DNA from: Planctomycetaceae bacterium
GTDB lineage: Bacteria; Planctomycetota; Planctomycetia; Pirellulales; Pirellulaceae
Direction of reading: 5' to 3'
DNA length: 64,000 nt
NCBI GenBank assembly: GCA_005798335.1
Contig: SYJV01000376.1
Coordinates: 1-64,000, forward strand
In this document: in pieces, positions 30,520 to 39,607 of the stretch
Numbering within the stretch: the stretch's first letter is position 1
How the letters are laid out: each line of letters begins with the position of its first letter
The notes under the pieces: generated by a model
Told to the model about the DNA's origin: nothing
The model's database searches: none
What the model saw: the letters and a program-made list of their open reading frames with translations, nothing else
Translations under genes and position numbers: made by a program

Positions 30520-31785
30520 CTAGAAAGCTAGTCCAGCTAATTCGGTAGCGCGGCGCACGCGTTGGATAGCAATCATGAATGCGGCGGTGCGTAAGCTGAC
30601 TTGATGATGGAGTGACTGTTGCCAAATGTGTTCGAATGCTTCGCTCATCGTGTGATCGAGTTCCTGGCGCACGCGATCGAGGCTCCAGCGGTAATGTTGG
30701 CGATTCTGCACCCATTCGAAATAACTGACCGTTACACCGCCGGCGTTGGCGAGAATGTCTGGCAAGACGACCACACCTCGCTCAAATAATGCTTCGTCTG
30801 CATCGGGAAAGATGGGCCCATTGGCGCCCTCGATAATGATCTTGGCCTGGATCTGTTCGATATTCGCGGCTGTTATTACGCCACCTAGTGCGGCAGGGAT
30901 CAACAGCTCAACCTCGAGTTTCAGCAAATCATCTGCCGGCAGCACTTCGCAATTCTTGTACCCGGCCATTGAGCCTTTGTTGTTCAGCGTGTGCCGAAAA
31001 ATATCGAGAACGTCGAGTCCTTTTGGATTGTAGTAGCAACCCGATAGATCGCTGACCGCAACCACTGGAAAGGCCGCTTCGCTAAGGAATTTGGCTGCGT
31101 GGGAACCGACGTTGCCAAACCCTTGAATAGCAGTGCGACAAGTTTCCGGTTTGAATCCCAAACGCTTGAGTAGCTTGACTGACAAGATGCCCACGCCTCG
31201 GCCGGTCGCCTCTTCGCGTCCTTTGGCGCCGTATTCTTCGACGGGCTTGCCGGTAATTACTGCGGGGTTGAATCCGTGATACTTTTCCCATTGATTGCGA
31301 ATCCAAGACATGACCTCATGAGTCGTCCCCATGTCGGGCGCGGGAATATCTGTGTCCGGACCGATGATGTCGTGAATTTCGTCCACAAAGGCGCGTGTCA
31401 GGCGTTCCAGTTCCCTGCGAGATAACTGCCGAGGATCAACCCCGATTCCACCCTTCGCGCCACCATACGGAATATCGACGACCGCAGTCTTCCACGTCAT
31501 CAGGCTCGCTAGCGATCGCACTTCATCCAAATCGACTGCGGGATGGTATCGCAAACCACCCTTCATCGGACCGCGAGAATTATCGTGCTGCACGCGAAAA
31601 CCAATGAACGTATCCACTCGTCCATCGTCCATTTGGCAAGCGACCTGGACAGTGACTTCACGCTTGGGAGTGATCAGCAGTTTGCGCATCCAAACCGGCA
31701 GAGCCAAGCGGTCAGCCGCTTTATTGAAATAGTGATCCGTTGCTTCGGTCGCTTTCATGGTTATTCTTCGGGGTTCAGGGGTCAC
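30520..31785 (-). CDS. gdhA: Glu/Leu/Phe/Val family glutamate dehydrogenase
   Basis: [61 protein letters not shown] begins [19 protein letters not shown]; internal start possible. Confidence 0.95.
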   Translation of the reverse strand: MTPEPRRITMKATEATDHYFNKAADRLALPVWMRKLLITPKREVTVQVACQMDDGRVDTFIGFRVQHDNSRGPMKGGLRYHPAVDLDEVRSLASLMTWKTAVVDIPYGGAKGGIGVDPRQLSRRELERLTRAFVDEIHDIIGPDTDIPAPDMGTTHEVMSWIRNQWEKYHGFNPAVITGKPVEEYGAKGREEATGRGVGILSVKLLKRLGFKPETCRTAIQGFGNVGSHAAKFLSEAAFPVVAVSDLSGCYYNPKGLDVLDIFRHTLNNKGSMAGYKNCEVLPADDLLKLEVELLIPAALGGVITAANIEQIQAKIIIEGANGPIFPDADEALFERGVVVLPDILANAGGVTVSYFEWVQNRQHYRWSLDRVRQELDHTMSEAFEHIWQQSLHHQVSLRTAAFMIAIQRVRRATELAGLAF

Positions 31786-31895
31786 ATCTCAGAATCTAAG
31801 GACAGATCTCAAATTTCAGATTTCAGACCTCAAAATTCGGATCTCGGATTTCAAATCTCGGAATTCAGACCAGCATTCGACTAATCTAGTTCTTG

Positions 31896-31901
31896 TATAA
31901 T
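31896..31901 (+). promoter_or_regulatory. Possible -10 element (TATAAT) upstream of the 31924 ORF
   Basis: TTGTATAATACGGGC about 20 bp upstream of the ORF; no convincing -35 identified. Confidence 0.3.
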
Positions 31902-31923
31902 ACGGGCTATTACGATCGAACAG

Positions 31924-34668
31924 GTGCCTAATCATCGTGATTGCGATTTGCTGCCTCATGAAATCATAGCTCATATGGAACAAGAAATTGGAAATTGGAT
32001 TCTGCGCGAGCCGATCCAGGAAGGCGTGTGGGCGGATTGGTTCGCCGGTGAGAATCGGCGAACAAAGGTGGCCGCTTGGCTGCGCTGGATTCCGTCTCAA
32101 CAGATTACGGAAAATTCCATCAAGCCGGCTGTTCCGTCGTTGAGCCGCACGCGGCGAATCGCTTCGCTGCAATCGTCGGCGGTCCAGAGAGTCTTGGCAG
32201 TGGAGGCAGTTAACGACGGTTTGCTCATTGCGTTGGAACCGCTCGCTGGGATTATGTTGGCCGACCAGTTAGCCAATCGTCGGTATTCTGAGAGCGAAGC
32301 CTTGGCACTGGTGGCGCACTGTACCCAAGCGTTGGCTCAGTTGCATGCAGCAGACATCGTGCACGGGAGAGTATTGCCTGACCGAATCCATAAGGGTGTC
32401 GATGGGCGAATAACTTTGGTCTGCGACCCACTCTGTTGGGAGACCAATCGCATCGACTTAGACCACTTGGGTGTTTTTCGTTCAAGTTTGCCCAAGGGGT
32501 TGCGTGGTGCACACTTTCTCGCACCGGAGTTTTTAGTACCCGGCACGCGTGCGAGCAAGGCGACTGATATTTATGCTCTCGGGTGCGTCTGGTGGCTGTT
32601 ACAGTTTCGCCGTCCTACCGTCGGTGGCGACAATGAGCAAGCGATCTTAATCGCCCAGGCTCAGCGCGGGCGCGATGAACCATGGAAGTCGGCGCTGGCT
32701 GAACCATTAATGAAATGTCTCAGGCACTGTCTAGCCAAAAATCCCACCGCGCGATTTTCAGATGCAGTTACTTTGCAAGCAGCCTTGGACGAATCGTTCC
32801 GTGGCGTCGGCACTACGATCAGCTTACCAACTTCGATCGCGAAGCCAGAGGGTCTCGTCGCCAAGGGCTCAGTGGAAGCTGCAATACATTCACCCGTCGC
32901 GCGTCCGCCGATGCCCTCTCAATCTGCAAAGCAGGCTACAACCGATAAGAGATCGAGTGTACCCGCGTCAACGCCGCGGCGGCTCGGCAGAAAAAAACGC
33001 GGGCCCAAGTGGATTCTGCCAGCAATTGGCGCCGGCGTCGCTGCGTCGCTGTTGATGATTGCGTTTCTCAGCGGAGCGCTGGGGCCGTCCCGGCAAACAG
33101 TTGACGTCCGCGGCAATGGCGCGAGTGGCCAGGCAATAGATCGCGAACCGGCATCGGCACCGGTAGCCATGGATCCGCGAAGCGATCAGTTTGAAATCGT
33201 GGCTCGAGAGGACAGCGTTCCCTGGTTACCGCCAAGTCTCCCGCGCCCCATCGAGCTGGATTTGCTGCCACACGGAGGTCAGTTGTTTATCGCCGTGCGC
33301 CCTCGCCAACTCTTCACGCAAACCACAACCAAGCAAATTCTCGCGCTGCTGGACAAAGATATTTCGAGCTTGTGGAAACATCTGCAGGCAGCCGTGAAAT
33401 TACCGCTAGAATCGTTCGACTCATGCACGCTCGCATTTTACCCGCGCGGCTCGGCGGCGGTCGCAGTGGCCATCCGATGCCGGCTCGCCGAACCACAATC
33501 GCTGGCCAGATTGCGGGAAAGTTGGGGAGCAATCACGGAACAGAAGTATGGTGAGCAAACGCTGTTGCTTGCACCCAGCGGAATGGCCTACTACGTTCCT
33601 GGTCAGCCGTTGGTAGATTCGCAGTCAGTTAGAGACTTCGCGATTGGGCCCCATGAATTGATGAAAGAAACAGCGCAGATGAACGGTGTCGCTGGTCCCA
33701 TGAACGCTCAGGTTGAGCGATTGTTGCAGCATACCGATGCGGCCAGCGATCTATGTATTCTCGTCTCCCCTTCATTCTTGTTTGGCGACAGTCGCGAGTT
33801 TCTCGGAGGTAATTCGCCGGAGCTGCTGGATGGATTGGAAAAGGTCATCGGCGGCGATGTTCGAGCCGCCATGCTGCGAACCAGCTTTGAGCCCACGTGG
33901 TATTTCGAATCGCGTTTGATCGGTGTCGGCGATCGCGATGCCGCACGATTGAGCGAGCAAGCGAAACGCCTAATCGGTAGCAGCGAAAGTGAGTTTCAGC
34001 AACGCATCGTTACGCATGTTCCGCATCCTTATTGGCGCGAGTTGGCTTTCAAGTTTCCTCGCATGTTAGAGATCTTCTCCAAACAAACTCGCACCGGAGT
34101 CGAATACGGTCAAGCCGTCATTAACGGTTATCTGCCTAGTAGCGCCGCCGCGAATATATTGCTCGCATCGTGGCTTGCGGTGCGTGAAGATGGTGGCCCT
34201 TCCAGTGCCAGCAGTACAACTGCGGGTACCACCGCACCAACGGCAACCGAGCCCATGGACATGGAGACCTATCTTGCCCGACCCATCACGCTCCGCTTTG
34301 ATCAAGAAGCGATCGAGGTTGCATTGCAAATGATCGCTGACGAAGCGAACTCCGGCTTGCCCGCAGGCGCGCGAAAGCCGAGATTTGAACTCGACGGCGG
34401 CGCGTTCGAAAAAAATGGTATCACGCGCAATCAGCAAGTTCGAGACTTTCAGTTTTCGTCCAAACCGATGCGCGACGCATTGACAGCGCTGGCCAAGCGC
34501 GGCAACCCTGACCCCAGCGTAACGAACCTCAGTGACGAGAACCAGAAACTGGTATGGGTCGTCAAGCCAGATCCCACTCAGCCCGGCGCGCCGATTATCT
34601 CGTTGACCACTCGCGACGCAGCCACTGCCGCAAACATTCCTGTGCCAAAAGAGTTTGTTGCCCAGTGA
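31924..34668 (+). CDS. Membrane protein with kinase-like (predicted pseudokinase) domain and periplasmic C-terminal region
   Basis: Kinase-like core LHAADIVHGRVLPDRI...LVCDPLC...FLAPEFL...KATDIYALGCVWW; TM segment KWILPAIGAGVAASLLMIAFLSGAL; C-terminal region resembling planctomycete STN/secretin-like segments. Confidence 0.75.
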   Translation: MPNHRDCDLLPHEIIAHMEQEIGNWILREPIQEGVWADWFAGENRRTKVAAWLRWIPSQQITENSIKPAVPSLSRTRRIASLQSSAVQRVLAVEAVNDGLLIALEPLAGIMLADQLANRRYSESEALALVAHCTQALAQLHAADIVHGRVLPDRIHKGVDGRITLVCDPLCWETNRIDLDHLGVFRSSLPKGLRGAHFLAPEFLVPGTRASKATDIYALGCVWWLLQFRRPTVGGDNEQAILIAQAQRGRDEPWKSALAEPLMKCLRHCLAKNPTARFSDAVTLQAALDESFRGVGTTISLPTSIAKPEGLVAKGSVEAAIHSPVARPPMPSQSAKQATTDKRSSVPASTPRRLGRKKRGPKWILPAIGAGVAASLLMIAFLSGALGPSRQTVDVRGNGASGQAIDREPASAPVAMDPRSDQFEIVAREDSVPWLPPSLPRPIELDLLPHGGQLFIAVRPRQLFTQTTTKQILALLDKDISSLWKHLQAAVKLPLESFDSCTLAFYPRGSAAVAVAIRCRLAEPQSLARLRESWGAITEQKYGEQTLLLAPSGMAYYVPGQPLVDSQSVRDFAIGPHELMKETAQMNGVAGPMNAQVERLLQHTDAASDLCILVSPSFLFGDSREFLGGNSPELLDGLEKVIGGDVRAAMLRTSFEPTWYFESRLIGVGDRDAARLSEQAKRLIGSSESEFQQRIVTHVPHPYWRELAFKFPRMLEIFSKQTRTGVEYGQAVINGYLPSSAAANILLASWLAVREDGGPSSASSTTAGTTAPTATEPMDMETYLARPITLRFDQEAIEVALQMIADEANSGLPAGARKPRFELDGGAFEKNGITRNQQVRDFQFSSKPMRDALTALAKRGNPDPSVTNLSDENQKLVWVVKPDPTQPGAPIISLTTRDAATAANIPVPKEFVAQ

Positions 34669-34813
34669 AAATGGGTGTGCATAAAAGCCCGACGCGCAAG
34701 CGAGTGCGGCAGTACCGGCAATCCAGGAACGCGGTGTCGCTTGCGCAGGTACAAGCAAATGCGTTGACGGCGGCATGCGTACGCTGCCAGGCGAGCTTGA
34801 ATTTGCAGAGGCT

Positions 34814-35260
34814 TTATTTGCTCTTGATGTCGAAGACGATTTCCCCGATGGCTGGGACATCCTGCTTTAGCGGCGTTTTGTCCAGTCGAGTGTAGGCTAC
34901 GGGAACTTGGGAACCTGCATTGGCCTTTGCTTTGGCAGCGGCGGCTGACGCAGCGGCCATGGCCTGGTCTGCCGACACATTGGTAGGAGTGGCTTCGACG
35001 TTGCCAAGCGAAGTTATGACGACTTTGTACGAACCGGGCATAGCTCCGTCCCTAGGTTCGAAAGTCGACATCACAAATTTTCCGTTGGCATCTGTCGTCG
35101 CCGTTGCATCGCGTCCAGTTCCCTGCGGCACAAATTGAACGGCAGCATCTTTCAACGGTTGGCCATCCAGCTTAACGATTCCTTGGACAGGCACAGTTCC
35201 CGATTTTTCTTTACAGCCTACGATGGCTAAGAGAACTAAGAACAAGAGAATTTTTTTCAT
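34814..35260 (-). CDS. Lipoprotein with carboxypeptidase regulatory-like domain
   Basis: MKKILLFLVLLAIVGCKEKSG (lipobox VGC); GIVKLDGQPLKDAAVQFVPQGTGRDATATTDANGKF. Track ORF starts at 35338. Confidence 0.85.
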   Translation of the reverse strand: MKKILLFLVLLAIVGCKEKSGTVPVQGIVKLDGQPLKDAAVQFVPQGTGRDATATTDANGKFVMSTFEPRDGAMPGSYKVVITSLGNVEATPTNVSADQAMAAASAAAAKAKANAGSQVPVAYTRLDKTPLKQDVPAIGEIVFDIKSK

Positions 35261-35371
35261 AAGTAAATTCAAATCGTGGCTATGGTCTGCGGTGGGCAAG
35301 CGGCACGCACAGCGATAGAGTTCGCTGTGCGTGCTCAAGTTGGTTTGGGAAGGAGATCTACGACCGCGATG

Positions 35372-36490
35372 TTAGTTGGGAATTGAGGTAACTTGGCCAT
35401 CGTGGCGGCAGCCGAGATATTGATAACTGCGATGGTCGATGCTCTGAGAAATGAAATGCACCGAACCGTCCGCCAACGCGAAATTCGCGCCCCCTGTGTG
35501 ATTCGATTTGAATCCCCAGGTTACGTGCCAATTCATGATGCATCGAGCGCGGTCGCCCGAAGGATTGGTCTGTGCATTGCAACCGCATGAAGCAAAGGCC
35601 GCCGCGATTGGACTCATCTTGTCGATTTTCCAGTTGATCGGCTGAATGGTCTGTCCTTGTGCAATGTTGTTTCCGCCCGCCCAACCGGGTCCGATCCATT
35701 CGTTGTTGACGACGGTTCCGTTGTAGATTTGAAATTCGCAAAACTCAGACAAGGTTTCACCCAACAGGATGGTATTGGATAATCCGTCGATCACATCACT
35801 AATTTTTATCGACGGGCCACCGGTCAAAGTTCCTACGGTGCCGCCGCGAGCAAACATGCCGCGCGTGTTACCCAGCACCGGGGTCGAGCCCCAACTATGG
35901 CTGGCCGTGTAACCCGGATGTGTCGGAGGATTCAGTTCCGGCGGAACACTGTTTGCGCCTGGCACAGTTTGACCATTGCAATGAATTTGAAACGGTGCAG
36001 GACAACCAGCAGGTGGATTGTTACAAGTCGGACCAGTGCTGCCGATATAATTGCAGAATTTCATGTCCGAGCGACTCGACCCTGTCGCGTATCCATCGCT
36101 GGGGCATCGGACCATCGGGTGACGCATTGGCAGTAATCCGCGATTGACCGCATTTGTAAGATTACCAGCCGCTACAACTTGATTGTAAAGCGCTCCTTGC
36201 TCGATATACCCCAGCGCTATGAACAGCCAGCTCGCATTGTTGCCTTCAGGCAGCGATCCTCCAGGGTTGTTCCCGCGCGGAAAATACTTGCGAGCAGACT
36301 CGAAATTGTGGCACCCCAATGCCAGTTGCTTGAGATTGTTCGTACACTGCATGCGTCGCGCTGCCTCGCGAGCCGACTGAACTGCTGGTAACAACAGCCC
36401 GACTAACACTCCAATGATCGCGATTACAACCAACAACTCCACCAGTGTAAAAGCAACCCTCGAACGAAAATGCAATCGTTCTTGTAACAT
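35372..36490 (-). CDS. DUF1559 protein with prepilin-type N-terminus
   Basis: FTLVELLVVIAIIGVLVGLLLPAVQSAREAARRMQCTNNLKQLALGCHNFES; HTGGANFALADGSVHFISQSID. Confidence 0.96.
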   Translation of the reverse strand: MLQERLHFRSRVAFTLVELLVVIAIIGVLVGLLLPAVQSAREAARRMQCTNNLKQLALGCHNFESARKYFPRGNNPGGSLPEGNNASWLFIALGYIEQGALYNQVVAAGNLTNAVNRGLLPMRHPMVRCPSDGYATGSSRSDMKFCNYIGSTGPTCNNPPAGCPAPFQIHCNGQTVPGANSVPPELNPPTHPGYTASHSWGSTPVLGNTRGMFARGGTVGTLTGGPSIKISDVIDGLSNTILLGETLSEFCEFQIYNGTVVNNEWIGPGWAGGNNIAQGQTIQPINWKIDKMSPIAAAFASCGCNAQTNPSGDRARCIMNWHVTWGFKSNHTGGANFALADGSVHFISQSIDHRSYQYLGCRHDGQVTSIPN

Positions 36491-36681
36491 CGATAGGCTT
36501 TCTCAAATTAGCGAAAAGAAATGGAATCGTCAAAACAGAAATCGTAACGATTCCAGTAAGTAAATAAGTTTTATGTAGTAGTAAATTTAATGTAACGCTA
36601 GCACGACTGTCAATCGACAGGAAGAAACGCCCAAGTTTTTTGTTTTCTCCAGAGCGGAACCGCGCAATTGAATGGTGAAAT

Positions 36682-37404
36682 ATGGCGACAATAACTGAGA
36701 GTCACACAGCACGGAGTTCACAAATTCAAGCGTGGGTGGACGCGATTGCAATTTGGTTACTGGGTTGCTTGCTCCTCGGTTTGGGTTGTTTTGTGCTTGT
36801 GGGCAGCTATCTACACGACATGGCTGATCGGTACTGGGCTGCAATCTGGTGGCAGCTTTCGTTCGCGTGCGCTTTGGCCGTAATTATGGGAGCCATCATC
36901 GCGTTGACTCGAATGCGCGGCGTTTCACTAGCTGAAATGGGTTGGGGCAAGCGACCCACCCGGGCGAGTCTGGTGGCGGGTTTCTTGCTGGGCGCTTTAT
37001 ATGTGGTGAGCGTCTATGCGGGCATTCTCAATGAACCAGCTATGAAAGGCGTTAATCCATTAGCGTTAGATTGGATTCGCGTGGGGCTGGTGCCAGTCGG
37101 TATTCTCATGGCAATCGCGGAAGAGTTGATGATGCGCGGGTTCTTCATGAATCGATTGGCTGCGGCCCGCATACCAACTTGGATTCAAATCCTGTTGTCT
37201 GGTTTATGCTCGGCTGCCTACCATTCGTTTCACAATCCCAGTTGGATTGGTTTCATACCTTCGTTCGTACTGTTTTCGATTCACGCGATTCTGTTTGTTG
37301 CCGCGGGACGCAGCCTAACACCGTCCGTCGCAGCTCACAGCATGTACCACGTTTTGTGTGCTCCCTACCTGCTGATGTTCGCGATGTCGCAAGCCACGAT
37401 TTAG
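36682..37404 (+). CDS. CPBP family intramembrane glutamic endopeptidase
   Basis: AIAEELMMRGFFMNRL (EExxxR), SAAYHSFHN, VAAHSMYH; multiple TM segments. Confidence 0.85.
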   Translation: MATITESHTARSSQIQAWVDAIAIWLLGCLLLGLGCFVLVGSYLHDMADRYWAAIWWQLSFACALAVIMGAIIALTRMRGVSLAEMGWGKRPTRASLVAGFLLGALYVVSVYAGILNEPAMKGVNPLALDWIRVGLVPVGILMAIAEELMMRGFFMNRLAAARIPTWIQILLSGLCSAAYHSFHNPSWIGFIPSFVLFSIHAILFVAAGRSLTPSVAAHSMYHVLCAPYLLMFAMSQATI

Positions 37405-37438
37405 TCGGCCTACCGTCCAACGAGGTTGGAATGAGTCT

Positions 37439-37741
37439 CTATTCCCTACCAGAAATCTGCATTCGTTCCAACTTGTCCACTCGTTTTTCCAATTCAGCAA
37501 TCTGCGCGGCGAACTCTTCCGAATCATCGGGAGCAGCGTGGTAGGCGCGAATCATACCGGAAACCGCTACACCAACGGCTGTAACCAACGCAGCTCCAAA
37601 GATGAGAAGAATCGCAAGCTTTCCGTTGTCCAATTGCTTGAACGCTTCCGCCCAGGTAGAGCCCGCTAACTGTTTCGATTGAGCAAGGATCGCGGAATAG
37701 TTGGTCGAGAATATCGCAAATGCGTTAGTAAAAGAACTCAT
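37439..37741 (-). CDS. Small membrane protein with C-terminal coiled coil
   Basis: KLAILLIFGAALVTAVGVAVSGMI TM; EEFAAQIAELEKRVDKLERM. Confidence 0.6.
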   Translation of the reverse strand: MSSFTNAFAIFSTNYSAILAQSKQLAGSTWAEAFKQLDNGKLAILLIFGAALVTAVGVAVSGMIRAYHAAPDDSEEFAAQIAELEKRVDKLERMQISGRE

Positions 37742-38185
37742 TTTTCCTAATTTTCCGGAGTTAGGATTCGCTCAAGAATCGATAGTCTTGTTTTAGCCGA
37801 ACGTGGACAATGTTTCCCCGTACGACAAATTCGCCGGAATCTGGATTATCTTGCCCCGTGGAGGAAAAAAATTGATGATCCGCTTAACTATTGGTATTAT
37901 CCCTGGCTCAAACCAGCAACTAAGTAAAGCGTTGAAAGGCAAGCGGCAGATGGGAAAGATGTTGCGGATTCAATAATACGAAACGGGATGGTTATTTTTC
38001 TACTAGTCTACCAACGATTCACGGTGACTGGGTTTAGGGACAACGAATACCGCTATTGACCTGGCACCAATCCGCGGAAGCATATATTGCTGAGACACCT
38101 GGGCGACAAATCCTACGAAACCTGTAATTAGGCGGATCGTTGAAAAAAATTATGTACGTTCGTTGGCTCGGCAATGCCTGGCTTT

Positions 38186-39607
38186 TCAAGATTGCGTGAT
38201 GACGTCAGTCAGAACCTGTGCGCCTTCGACGCCGGTCAGTTTAAAATCGAGTCCCGCGGCCCGGAACGTGAGGCGATTGTGGTCGATCCCCAAGCAATGC
38301 AGGATCGTGGCTTGCAAGTCCGGCACACCGACTTCCCTGTCAATCACATGAAATCCCATTTCGTCGGTGGCGCCCAACGTTAGGCCACCTTTGATTCCGC
38401 CGCCGGCTAACCACATCGTGAAAGCTTGTGGGTGGTGATCGCGACCCTGACTTCGACCTAACGACACGCTCGCTTCGACCATGGGAGTTCGCCCAAATTC
38501 ACCGCCCCAGACAATAAGAGTACTGTCGAGCATGCCACGTTGTTTCAAATCGCTGATCAGCGCCGCGCACGCGCGATCCGTGGCTTCGCAATTGCGTTTG
38601 ACGTTTCCTGCCACATCGGAGTGCGCGTCCCAGCCTTCGTGATACAAATTGATGAATCGCACGCCGCGCTCGACCATGCGCCGCGCTAGCAAACAAGCTC
38701 GCCCGAATGATGGCTGAGCTGGATCGCAACCATACAGCGTCAGCGCCGATTGGCTCTCGCCGGACAGGTCCATTAACTCTGGTGCAGAAGATTGTAATCG
38801 AAAGGCCATTTCGTAATTCGCCAGGCGCGTGGCAATTTCACCGTCGCCGTCAATTCTCAGGCGGCGCGCGTTCATGGCATTGATCAAGTCGATCGTGCTG
38901 CGCTGCGTGGAGGTATCGATACCGGCTGGAGTGCTGAGGTTGAGAATGGGATCGCCCGTGTTTCGAAATCGAGTTCCCGAAAAAACGCTGGGCAGAAATC
39001 CGCTGCTCCAGCAGGCCGCGCCGCCGCTGATTCCACTACCGGTGCTCATGACCACAAAAGCTGGCAGGTCGGCGGACTCGGCACCCAGTCCATAGGAAAT
39101 CCAAGATCCCATGCTTGGCCGGCCAGGTTGTGAAAAGCCAGTATTCATGAAAATCTGTGCAGGAGCATGATTAAACTGTGTGGTCCGGCATGATTTGATA
39201 ATTGCGATTTCATCCACTACGGTCGCCAAGTGCGGCAGCATCTCCGATAGTTCCGCGCCACATTGGCCATGCCGATGAAAACGGTAGCGAGGACCCAACA
39301 CGGCTGCGTCGGGACGAATGAAGGCATAGCGCTGTCCGCCAATGATCGACGGAGGTAAGGGTTTACCTTCCAGCTTGGTTAAAGTGGGTTTGTAGTCGAA
39401 TAGCTCCAATTGCGAAGGCGCGCCAGCCATGAACAAATAGATGACCGCTTTAGCTGGTGACTCAAAATGCGCCGGACGAACTTCGTTGGGACCGCGCGTT
39501 GCTGCCTGAGCAGTACGTTCGGCTAGCAACGAGGCCAACGCGATTTTGCCCACGCCGATGCCACAATCGTGAAAGAAATGCCTGCGTGTGGTTTGCAGAG
39601 TATTCAT
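38186..39607 (-). CDS. DUF1501 family protein
   Basis: TTRRHFFHDCGIGVGKIALASLLAERTAQA; AVIYLFMAGAPSQLELFDYKPTL; WGGEFGRTPMVE; GRDHHPQAFTMWLAGGGIKGG. Confidence 0.95.
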   Translation of the reverse strand: MNTLQTTRRHFFHDCGIGVGKIALASLLAERTAQAATRGPNEVRPAHFESPAKAVIYLFMAGAPSQLELFDYKPTLTKLEGKPLPPSIIGGQRYAFIRPDAAVLGPRYRFHRHGQCGAELSEMLPHLATVVDEIAIIKSCRTTQFNHAPAQIFMNTGFSQPGRPSMGSWISYGLGAESADLPAFVVMSTGSGISGGAACWSSGFLPSVFSGTRFRNTGDPILNLSTPAGIDTSTQRSTIDLINAMNARRLRIDGDGEIATRLANYEMAFRLQSSAPELMDLSGESQSALTLYGCDPAQPSFGRACLLARRMVERGVRFINLYHEGWDAHSDVAGNVKRNCEATDRACAALISDLKQRGMLDSTLIVWGGEFGRTPMVEASVSLGRSQGRDHHPQAFTMWLAGGGIKGGLTLGATDEMGFHVIDREVGVPDLQATILHCLGIDHNRLTFRAAGLDFKLTGVEGAQVLTDVITQS

